From positions 1-35,426 of the forward strand of contig JAGBSG010000104.1 of the NCBI GenBank assembly GCA_017632035.1: DNA of 35,426 bases, written 5' to 3'. A model generated the notes under the pieces. It was not told where the DNA came from. It did no database searches and saw only the letters and a list, made by a program, of their open reading frames with translations. A program made the translations under genes and the position numbers. Positions 13,563-20,936 of this stretch are shown piece by piece. Source of the stretch: Oscillospiraceae bacterium. Its GTDB lineage: Bacteria; Bacillota; Clostridia; Oscillospirales; Oscillospiraceae. The first letter of the stretch is position 1, and the number at the start of each line of letters is the position of its first letter.

Positions 13563-15962
13563 CTATGCCGGGCTGCGCTTTTGGAAGCGACCGCCCCGGT
13601 TTGTATACCAAATCAGAATCAATGCACAGGACAGGCCCACCGCCGCAGTCACGCCGTAATACAGCAGATATGCCCCCAGAGGCTGCTGGCGCATAAGCTC
13701 CGTTCCAGTAAGCGGCCACAGGAAGCTAAACCGGTCCAGGAAGGTGATCCCCAGCAGATGCAGCAGCACCGGCAACAGCAGTACCCCGGCAGCCGCAAAG
13801 AGAGTCACTGCCTGATTCCGACTGCATAAGCCCAGCAGCAGCACAGCCATGGTCACGCACAGCACTGCAAACAGCCGCAGGCCCTCGAATATTAGGATAC
13901 CGCCCAAAAGCGAGACAGCATCACTCCAAACAGAGAAATCTGCCAAACTGCAGATCGGTGCCTCCAGCGAAACAAAGCCATAGTTTTGGAATACATACCA
14001 GTAATCCGGGATCTGAGCAATACTATAGAACACCGCTGTTACGATCATGCCCACGGCGATCTTGCTCCGTGCCGTAGCGCCCCGGCCTCTGGCATACACA
14101 TTCAGCAATGGCTGCATACCTGATGTGGTCTCCAACGGGTAGAAGTTTGCCAGACACAGGATCAGCGCCGCCAGCAGCATAGCCACGGAATCCGCTTTGT
14201 CGTTGTTCTTAGCCGTGCCAAACAGGTATGTATACCCCGGCTCATAGACCACCCAAACATCCTTTCCCTGGGCCTGCTGCGACTTAAGATCCTCAATCAG
14301 AGGGCATATCCGCCGCAAAAAAACCGTTTCCGGCTTCAGCATATCTTCCAGGCGCTCACTTAAGACCTCGTACTGAATGTCCAGCAGCTTACCGTCGGCA
14401 TAATCCGTTTGCAGCTGCCGCAGCTCAGCCCGTATCCCGTTAAACCTGGCGGCCTCGTCTTCCAGATATTCCTCCTGCCTGTGCGTCAGCGGACCGGACA
14501 GGGTTTCCATGTAGTTCTTATAGAACAACTCCTCAGAGCCATAGGTCACTTTGCGGGGCTGCTGTAGATTCAGCAGCGCAAACAGCACCAGAATCAGCAA
14601 AGCGCCGCACTCGATCAGCAGTTTCCACCACTCGTGGCCGAACAAAGCTGTGCTTTTCCCCAGACGGGGAAGCCATTTAGGCCATCCCAGGCCCTTGGGT
14701 GCCTTGGGCAATGTGCGAACTTTGCAGCAGAACTGGAGGCACAAAACAAGTACGCCCAGCACCAGCAATGCCGCTGTCAAAACCCATCCCACCGTCAGCG
14801 CCTCTACAGGGTAGCCAAAGAAGTCCACATTGCGATACTCCGACAGCCAGTGATTGGAGAAGATCAAGCCGCTGACATTCACATACCGCAGAACACTCCA
14901 TGCCGAAACCGGCGCAATGGACTGAAACAGGATATATTCCACGCTTAAAAAGCCACCTACTGTCAGCCATGTCACAACCGCGCTTTGCAGCGCAAGACTT
15001 ACGATCAAACACAGTAAGCCAATTGCTGCATACAAAAGCCACTTGCTCAGAAAGAACAGCAGCATATACTCCCCTACGCTCAGCTCCAGAACACAGGTAG
15101 TAAATCCGCTCAAGGACTGAACTGGCCGGGAAAGGTCTCCAAAACCGGTCGTCCCGGCGCAATACAAAAGATTGCCGCCCCACAAGAGCATCGTGACCAG
15201 GAGCGTTAACCCGAAGGCAGATCCCACTTTTGATAGGATCAGGGGCAGGCGACCCTTGCGTGTGGCACGCAGGATCGGAAGCATACCGTTTTTCTGCTCC
15301 GAGATCACCATTTCCGAACACAGCACCAAAATCAGCAGCAACGCGATCATATCTGTAACCGCTGAAGTCTGAGAATTCAGCACGCCGGCTGATACATCAT
15401 AAACAGGCTGAATATAGGTCAGCCCCTCAAACCGTTCAATAGTCGCCAACTGGCTGCGGTAGGCAAAGGTTCCCGGCTTACTAAAGATAGATACCGTGGT
15501 TTTGATCTTGGCATCCTGAATGGTGGCCTCCAATCTGGCCTGATGATCCTGAACACGCTGCACATCCAGCAAAAGAGCCTGGGTCAGATTGATTTCCGCA
15601 TACAGATCATCTGTGTAGCGCAGATATTCGCCACTTTCGTAGACCTGCTGATATTGCAGCATTTCATCGTCAATATCCGCCGGGTCTGCCCGGCCGCTTT
15701 CAGCCCGGGCCTCATAGCGTTCCCAGCGTCTGCAAGCCTCCAGCATTTCATAATGCTGCTGCACATGAGCCGGCCGCTCCGGGGCTTCTACCTCCAGCAG
15801 ATCCCGCTGTGCCGCCAGATAGTCCTCCGGCTCGTAAAATACCATTGTCGCACTGTCCTGACTGTGCCAGAACAAAAGCAGATTCACGCCAAAGGCCAGC
15901 AGCAGGATCACGCCAAACCGTTTTGTAAGGATCTTTTTAAATTCCGCGATCAGCAGGCTCAC
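13563..15962 (-). CDS. Double-length ABC-2 type permease with two extracytoplasmic domains (799 aa)
   Basis: Membrane subunit of an ABC transporter. The layout is repeated. Each half has one N-terminal helix (about 15-33 and 449-469), a long charged, probably extracytoplasmic segment of some 120-170 residues rich in coiled-coil-like Glu/Arg/Leu, then about five hydrophobic helices. In both halves the helical block opens with a pattern like MIALLLILVLCSEMVISEQKNGM or SVAMLLAALILCLANFYPLE, followed by a Lys/Arg-rich loop (RATRKGRLPL; YARGRGATARSK), the coupling region of ABC-2 permeases. The two halves probably replace a homodimer. Its ATG overlaps the ATPase stop by 4 bp. The substrate is unknown. 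Export is inferred from the ABC-2 type. Confidence 0.8.
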   Translation of the reverse strand: MSLLIAEFKKILTKRFGVILLLAFGVNLLLFWHSQDSATMVFYEPEDYLAAQRDLLEVEAPERPAHVQQHYEMLEACRRWERYEARAESGRADPADIDDEMLQYQQVYESGEYLRYTDDLYAEINLTQALLLDVQRVQDHQARLEATIQDAKIKTTVSIFSKPGTFAYRSQLATIERFEGLTYIQPVYDVSAGVLNSQTSAVTDMIALLLILVLCSEMVISEQKNGMLPILRATRKGRLPLILSKVGSAFGLTLLVTMLLWGGNLLYCAGTTGFGDLSRPVQSLSGFTTCVLELSVGEYMLLFFLSKWLLYAAIGLLCLIVSLALQSAVVTWLTVGGFLSVEYILFQSIAPVSAWSVLRYVNVSGLIFSNHWLSEYRNVDFFGYPVEALTVGWVLTAALLVLGVLVLCLQFCCKVRTLPKAPKGLGWPKWLPRLGKSTALFGHEWWKLLIECGALLILVLFALLNLQQPRKVTYGSEELFYKNYMETLSGPLTHRQEEYLEDEAARFNGIRAELRQLQTDYADGKLLDIQYEVLSERLEDMLKPETVFLRRICPLIEDLKSQQAQGKDVWVVYEPGYTYLFGTAKNNDKADSVAMLLAALILCLANFYPLETTSGMQPLLNVYARGRGATARSKIAVGMIVTAVFYSIAQIPDYWYVFQNYGFVSLEAPICSLADFSVWSDAVSLLGGILIFEGLRLFAVLCVTMAVLLLGLCSRNQAVTLFAAAGVLLLPVLLHLLGITFLDRFSFLWPLTGTELMRQQPLGAYLLYYGVTAAVGLSCALILIWYTNRGGRFQKRSPA

Positions 15963-16849
15963 AGGGATCCCCCCTCCGGCATACGCTCCTCAAAGGTGTA
16001 TAAGTACACATCCTCCAGGGTGGGCATAACCTCCTGAGCCTGCGCCTCATTGGGCTTTTGGTTGCCAATGACCCGGGCCCAGATCCGGTCTGTCTCGTCC
16101 TTTCGGATATTGCCTACCAGATATCGGCTCTGGACTTCCTCTACCCGGTCCTCCGGCACGCAGATTTCAAAGACCTTGCCCTTCATCTGCTGCAGCAGCG
16201 CAGAAGGGCGCAGCTGGGAGATCAGGCAGCCATCCTTGAGCATCAGGATCTCCTTGGCTATGTACTCCACATCGGATACCACATGGGTAGCTAATATAAC
16301 GATCCGGTCCATGGATATCTGGGAGATCAGATTCCGGATGCGGATACGCTCCTTGGGGTCAAGGCCCGCCGTAGGCTCATCCAGTATCAGGATCTTGGGC
16401 GAGCCCAACACCGCCTGGGCGATCAAAATACGCTGCTTCATACCGCCGGAATAGGTACCCAGCCGCTTGTCCAGATATTCCGTCATATTCACCATGGCGG
16501 CGGCACGCTCTACCTCTTCCGTGGCCCGGCTCTTGGTCATACCCTTCAAGCCGGCAATGTAGTATAAAAACCGCCGGGCAGTAAAATGGGGATACAAGCC
16601 CTGCTGCTGGGGCATGTACCCCAGCAGCGCCCGATAATCCGCCCCCAACTTATCCGAGGGTATGCCATCCACCAAGATCTGTCCCTTGTCGGCAGACAGG
16701 TTTTCCGTCAAGATCTTCATCATAGTGCTTTTACCGGCACCATTAGGCCCCAGCAGGCCGTAAATACCGCTGGACAAAGTCGCCGTAAAATTCCGCAGCG
16801 CAACCTTTCTGCCATAGGCCTTAGTCAGATTTTCAATTCGCAGTTCCAT
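15959..16849 (-). CDS. ABC transporter ATP-binding protein (296 aa)
   Basis: Walker A GPNGAGKST at residues 34-42, Q loop near YMPQQQG (78-84), signature YSGGMKQR at 133-140 and Walker B LILDEP at 154-159 are intact, followed by the switch histidine in ILATHVVSD. The fold and length match the CcmA/BcrA/NatA type that drives ABC-2 exporters. The last 70 residues form the usual C-terminal regulatory extension. The start ATG lies 9 bp after the upstream lipoprotein stop and the stop overlaps the permease by 4 bp, so the three genes should be co-translated. Confidence 0.95.
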   Translation of the reverse strand: MELRIENLTKAYGRKVALRNFTATLSSGIYGLLGPNGAGKSTMMKILTENLSADKGQILVDGIPSDKLGADYRALLGYMPQQQGLYPHFTARRFLYYIAGLKGMTKSRATEEVERAAAMVNMTEYLDKRLGTYSGGMKQRILIAQAVLGSPKILILDEPTAGLDPKERIRIRNLISQISMDRIVILATHVVSDVEYIAKEILMLKDGCLISQLRPSALLQQMKGKVFEICVPEDRVEEVQSRYLVGNIRKDETDRIWARVIGNQKPNEAQAQEVMPTLEDVYLYTFEERMPEGGSL

Positions 16850-16858
16850 AAGCGTTTC

Positions 16859-18529
16859 TCACTGTTCCAAATTTGCACTCTGCCAGGTCTCCAGCTGCCG
16901 CTGCAATTGGGCAACGACCTTGTCGCTACCGGCAATTTTCATTTCCTGCAGCATCTGGGCGTAAACATCCGGGGTCATCTGGCTTGTGGTGAATATGGGG
17001 AAGTACTTCTTGCATACCGCCTGGATAGCGTTCAGCTCCTGCTCCAACCCGGTGTAATCAAAGGAAATGGGACAGGCAACGACAGAATCATCCAAAATCT
17101 CCCGGTAGGTCTGCAAAAGAGTTTTGCCCTCATATTGGATAAGTGTCCAGTTCTCTGTACCGGGGCTGCGAAGATCCGCCGTCTTCCAATAGGAATTTAA
17201 GCCGCAGAAGTGGGACAACGGCGAAAGAAAATCCATACCATAGTTAGAGCCGTCTGAATGCGAAATGAGGGAATAATAACCGTCCTCAACTTTATAATCT
17301 CTACCCTCCTTGCCATAAAACAGTTGCATCCGGAAGGCCTCATTCTCTGCGATCAGGTTCAGCAGCTGCACAGCCTCCTGCTTATGCCGGGAAACCGCTG
17401 CCACGCCGCTAACATGACCGTATGGCTGCATCTCGTAATAGCAAGCAGTTGTTACCGGAACACGGAGCTGCTCTTCATCATTTGCCGTTGTATACGGCAG
17501 GTTTCCGGTCAAAGCTCCATACTGTATGCGCCCTATCTCAAACCGGTCGGTAGTATATCCGGCAATGCTGTATCGGATCAGTGCCTGCTGCATCTTTCTA
17601 GTCACCTCAGTATCCAGAACATTCCTAACTACAGGCGTTTTGCCGCTGTAGTCCACAACAAAGCACGAGCCGATCCTATCATAGATATTCGGTATCATAT
17701 TATTAAGCACACGAGGTGCAATGCTTGGGGGTTCTACCCCAAGGGGGTAGTTTTTCGTTGTAAAGCCATCAGAAATTATGTACAAAAACGGGCGACGATC
17801 GTTTGCCTCATAAATTTTCGCAAACAACGCATCCATTTCCCAAAAATCCGCTTCAAAGTCAGCGGCTGTCAGATCACATTGCTCCAGAAGATCCGCATCT
17901 ACACTCCAACCGCTACTGGATGCTTTTGTAATCGTCGTACGGATACCGTAAATTTCTTCACCCACTGTGCCTGCGTTCCAGTTCAGCGGATGGGGAACTG
18001 AATTCTTCAAACTGGGCTCTGCATCCCCTGTAACATACTCCGTAATAGGTGCCAGATACTGCACCATGTCCTCAGCAGTCATAGCGCCGTAGATCAGGTC
18101 CGCATCCTTCAATGCCTCCTGGGCTTCCGGATAAGAGAACCAATCCAGATACATCATCCCCTGATCCATCGTCAGCAGTACGAACTGGATGCGGAAGGGC
18201 ATCTTTTTCTCCGCCAGCATTTGATTCACTTCCTGCACGGCCGCCTCATTCCAGGTGCGCACACCGCCGCCAAGGCCCCTCTCCGTCAGGCAGACCCATT
18301 TCAGAACCGGCAGATTCTCCGGATTTTCTACCTTCTCCGGCAGGTACTGGCATGTGACCTTGGCATTGGGGTTCACGGTTGAATCTCCTGTACTACCAGA
18401 ACCTTCTGTGCTGCCCGCACCCATTGTGGTGTCACCGGTGGGATCTGCAGGGCGTTCAGCGCAGCCAATCAAGCCGCACAGCAGAAGAAGAGCCAGCATA
18501 CCCGCTAAGATTCTCTGCTTCACTTTCAT
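16859..18529 (-). CDS. Solute-binding-protein-like lipoprotein (556 aa)
   Basis: Lipoprotein signal with lipobox LIGC, Cys23, then a Gly/Ser/Thr linker (GDTTMGAGSTEGSGSTGDST). The mature part looks like a family 1 extracellular solute-binding protein: an alternating alpha/beta first domain starting at LPVLKWVCLTERG, A-M-T-A-E-D-M-V-Q-Y, and a C-terminal DUF3502-like segment with FRMQLFYGKEGRDYKVEDGYY. The ATG at 18529 is chosen because GAGGAGG is 7 bases upstream; the longer frame to 18616 has no site. No importer permease is nearby. Instead the next genes are an ABC-2 ATPase and permease, 9 bp away. Its leader and linker closely resemble those of the preceding lipoprotein. The ligand is unknown. 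Confidence 0.8.
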   Translation of the reverse strand: MKVKQRILAGMLALLLLCGLIGCAERPADPTGDTTMGAGSTEGSGSTGDSTVNPNAKVTCQYLPEKVENPENLPVLKWVCLTERGLGGGVRTWNEAAVQEVNQMLAEKKMPFRIQFVLLTMDQGMMYLDWFSYPEAQEALKDADLIYGAMTAEDMVQYLAPITEYVTGDAEPSLKNSVPHPLNWNAGTVGEEIYGIRTTITKASSSGWSVDADLLEQCDLTAADFEADFWEMDALFAKIYEANDRRPFLYIISDGFTTKNYPLGVEPPSIAPRVLNNMIPNIYDRIGSCFVVDYSGKTPVVRNVLDTEVTRKMQQALIRYSIAGYTTDRFEIGRIQYGALTGNLPYTTANDEEQLRVPVTTACYYEMQPYGHVSGVAAVSRHKQEAVQLLNLIAENEAFRMQLFYGKEGRDYKVEDGYYSLISHSDGSNYGMDFLSPLSHFCGLNSYWKTADLRSPGTENWTLIQYEGKTLLQTYREILDDSVVACPISFDYTGLEQELNAIQAVCKKYFPIFTTSQMTPDVYAQMLQEMKIAGSDKVVAQLQRQLETWQSANLEQ

Positions 18530-18623
18530 TATTTTCCTCCTCTTGTGTTGAACTTGCAAGTATAATTGCTCCCGGCCATTGATTCCTGTGGGTAAATGCC
18601 AGAACCAAACTACCATTTTGCTA

Positions 18624-19931
18624 CTACCCGTATTTTACAGTACGGTAGCACAGCAAATCAGACTCCTGTAAGCCGTCAGCAAGGTCTTCATAGGCAACAT
18701 AGCAATAGCGCCCCTCCGTATAGCGACGATCGTCAGCAGAGCCTCCATCAGCCATTATATTCCATTTCAAAACACAGCCCAGTTCGCTGCTGCTTTCTAA
18801 TTGAATATCCTTGTAGTCAAATTGGCTGGGCAGCTTCTCACCGGTTTTCAAATTACTGATAAAGGAATCACCGTTGCCATCTACAAACCTGGCATAACCG
18901 CCGCCCCAATATACCAAGAAACCCTCAAGCTGCCGAGTTTCTCCAGTAGTAACATCAAAGGAATAGCCGTGATCCTTTGTATAGGACCAACACTCCACCT
19001 TGTTATTACCTACCCAGGTTACTGTTCCGCCAGACTTTTCAAAGAGTGTCCCGATCTTACCGGTTTCGGCATTCCAGCACTTCAGCGCGATCTTGCGTAT
19101 ATCTATCGGATTGCTCTCATCATTCTCTTCCTCCGTGGTATAGAGCACCCCATAGGGGCTGACCGCCATGAGCATCATATAGTTCTCCCGGTCCTCCAGC
19201 AGGATCGTTTCCTTGCCGGTGGCAAGGTCCACCCGGGCTATGTACTCCAGCACCTGCCGATACATATTCACACCGGTTTCAGGATCCCGCTCAAAGCCAT
19301 TGACCCGGGCATGATAGTACCAATAACCGTCTACCACGCCGTCTTTAAGTATATAAAACGTCTGCTTGTCCTGGGTATATCTAGTACCTATGGGTCCAAG
19401 GGTGATGTGATCTGTACCCGTAGCGCTGCAACGGCACAAATAATCCCCACCGGCTTTTTCATGCTGGTAATACACAGACCCATTCCAGACGCAAATCAAA
19501 TCCTCCCCCGTGTGCAAATTCCCATAGCCATCGCAGTCTTCATACCCACGCCCCGGCGCATCGCCGTGGAGACAGCCGGCCTTTGAGCACAAAGCAACCT
19601 TTAAGCCGCTGCTGATATCGTAATAAGAAAAGATCTGACCATCTACAAAGTAGATCCCCTGCTCACCGACGATCTCCGATTCTCTGGAGGAAGCGCGCAC
19701 CCATTCGTGGTTGCCCGCAATGAAGATCGTGCCCGCAAGCTCTCCGATGCTTCCCGATACATCAGAACTTCCCGGCTTTTCGGTACTGCCTGTACTGCCG
19801 GAACCGTCTGTACCTCCTGTACCCATCACAGTATCACCGGTGGGCTCTGCAGGGCGTTCCGTACAACCGACAACGCCAAGCAGCAAAAGCACCGCCACAA
19901 GGAGCACTAACAGTTTCGTTTGTATTCTCAT
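18624..19931 (-). CDS. Unknown lipoprotein, probably beta-propeller-like (435 aa)
   Basis: Signal peptide with lipobox VVGC and Cys23, followed by TERPAEPTGDTVMGTGGTDG, nearly the same leader and linker as the next gene. The mature region contains repeated short beta elements with aromatic/Gly patterns (QGIYFVDGQIFSYYD, WNGSVYYQHEK, DGVVDGYWYYHARV, GVLYTTEE, TGKETILLED). These are typical of DUF5050/propeller-type lipoproteins that sample extracytoplasmic ligands. A cysteine-rich loop (about residues 115-170: CSKAGC, C, C, C-R-C) may bind a metal or form disulfides. The ATG at 19931 has AGGAGGG 6-7 bases upstream. It precedes the solute-binding-like gene by 94 bp with no clear promoter between them. 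Confidence 0.75.
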   Translation of the reverse strand: MRIQTKLLVLLVAVLLLLGVVGCTERPAEPTGDTVMGTGGTDGSGSTGSTEKPGSSDVSGSIGELAGTIFIAGNHEWVRASSRESEIVGEQGIYFVDGQIFSYYDISSGLKVALCSKAGCLHGDAPGRGYEDCDGYGNLHTGEDLICVWNGSVYYQHEKAGGDYLCRCSATGTDHITLGPIGTRYTQDKQTFYILKDGVVDGYWYYHARVNGFERDPETGVNMYRQVLEYIARVDLATGKETILLEDRENYMMLMAVSPYGVLYTTEEENDESNPIDIRKIALKCWNAETGKIGTLFEKSGGTVTWVGNNKVECWSYTKDHGYSFDVTTGETRQLEGFLVYWGGGYARFVDGNGDSFISNLKTGEKLPSQFDYKDIQLESSSELGCVLKWNIMADGGSADDRRYTEGRYCYVAYEDLADGLQESDLLCYRTVKYG

Positions 19932-20008
19932 TGGCATCCCTCCTGTTCTAGAATCGCACAGATCAATCGGTATACCCGCCAACCAGAAGCAGACCAGAAT
20001 CTACCTGT

Positions 20009-20053
20009 ATTTTAAGCTTTCAGGCATTCCGTAGGATGCCTGGAAGCTTAAAT
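20009..20053. other. Long imperfect hairpin between the frameshifted gene and the lipoprotein gene
   Basis: TTTAAGCTTTCAGGCATTCC (20011-20030) folds on GGATGCC-TGG-AAGCTTAAA (20034-20052) with small bulges. Neither side has a clear T run. It may be an intra-operon processing or partial termination site. Confidence 0.5.
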
Positions 20054-20062
20054 ATATGTCAG

Positions 20063-20495
20063 TTAGAAGTATAGGGTGACATACCTAGCAAAGCGCTCTG
20101 TAACGGTCGGTAGATTGTGGTGCGCAAATAAATCATAACTTACTTCAACCATAGCAAATGCCTCATCTTCAGTCAATCGCAGCTCATTTACGGCAACTGC
20201 GTAATTTATGACCCCGACCTCATCAGATACTTCGCCCAGATCACTGTCAAGATACAAGTAGTTCATCCAAACTTCCGTTTTTATCGCCATATCATGTAAC
20301 TCATCTGCGCGCACAGCCTCTATCGCACCATACGTGTAATATCTTTCAATTTTTCGCAGTGGCTGTTATTTCAGTGCCTCCGATATAACCTGTACTCTCA
20401 TAGGGAGCGCTGGTAGCATAAACCGCAGCACCTAACCCACAAACCATAACCAAGCACAGAGCCAAAATGGCGATCTTTCTAAATTTGAACAACAT
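20063..20495 (-). pseudogene. Small secreted protein, frameshifted in an A5 run
   Basis: An ATG at 20495 with GGAGGT 7 bases upstream starts a clean signal peptide: MLFKFRKIAILALCLVMVCG and then LGAAVYATSAP. The frame stops after 49 codons, just past the A5 run at 20350-20354 (complement). Removing one A from that run joins it without interruption to the next frame (KIERYYTYGAIEAVRADELH... to the TAA at 20063), giving one 143-aa protein. Because both halves flank a homopolymer, a single-base insertion or sequencing error is the simplest cause. The mature part is rich in Asp/Glu with helical patterns and matches no family I know. It is followed by the hairpin at 20009-20053. Confidence 0.65.
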
Positions 20496-20507
20496 AAGTA
20501 TTACCTC

Positions 20508-20696
20508 CTAATATCTTGTTAGATTTGCCCCGCCGGTGAGCAGATGCTCAGGGCACTCACTGCATTGCGCTTTCATCATCCCGGCAGACAACGAACAAGC
20601 GCCATTTACTTCATGGGAATCACCTCTTTCTTGGTTCACGCTGTCCCATTTACCATCAAGCAATGGGCGCAATAAATTTATGTGCACATTGCACAA
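20508..20696 (-). CDS. Possible small Cys-containing protein (62 aa)
   Basis: The frame begins MCNVHINLLRPLLDGK and ends in a segment with MMKAQCSECPEHLLTGGANL. Its TAG overlaps the AGGAGG of the next gene, a layout common in operons, and a consensus promoter lies 23 bp upstream of the ATG. The ribosome binding site for the ATG is weak (AAAGAG). A better GAGGTG site further down leads to ATG-AAG-TAA, a two-codon ORF, so this region could instead be an untranslated leader. Coding is uncertain. Confidence 0.3.
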   Translation of the reverse strand: MCNVHINLLRPLLDGKWDSVNQERGDSHEVNGACSLSAGMMKAQCSECPEHLLTGGANLTRY

Positions 20697-20718
20697 CTCT
20701 TTTCTTTAATTTAATGCG

Positions 20719-20747
20719 ATTTTACAATGCTTTGCCGGATTTGTCAA
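20719..20747 (-). promoter_or_regulatory. Promoter of the lipoprotein/ABC-2 locus
   Basis: Minus strand TTGACA (20742-20747) and TAAAAT (20719-20724), 17-bp spacer. It is the only consensus-like promoter found upstream of the run of minus-strand genes from 20696 down to 13563. Confidence 0.65.
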
Positions 20748-20845
20748 TAGCTCCCTGTTATTTAATGGTTTTTTATCTTGCAAATAGGTTTGCAGAAACA
20801 GCATGGCAATCCTTCGGAACACTATGGACATCGCATGGAACAGGA

Positions 20846-20873
20846 AATGCCGCCGGTATACCCCGGCGGCATT
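20846..20873 (-). terminator. Terminator of the 555-aa solute-binding lipoprotein
   Basis: AATGCCGCCGG pairs perfectly with CCGGCGGCATT. On the minus strand it follows the gene by about 65 bp and is followed by TCC, so the T tract is short. A smaller GCCC/GGGC hairpin lies between it and the stop codon. Confidence 0.6.
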
Positions 20874-20936
20874 TAATGGTTCTATAATTTTAATTTAAGA
20901 AACAACATATCGCCCCGTTGCAGGGCCAAAAAACCG

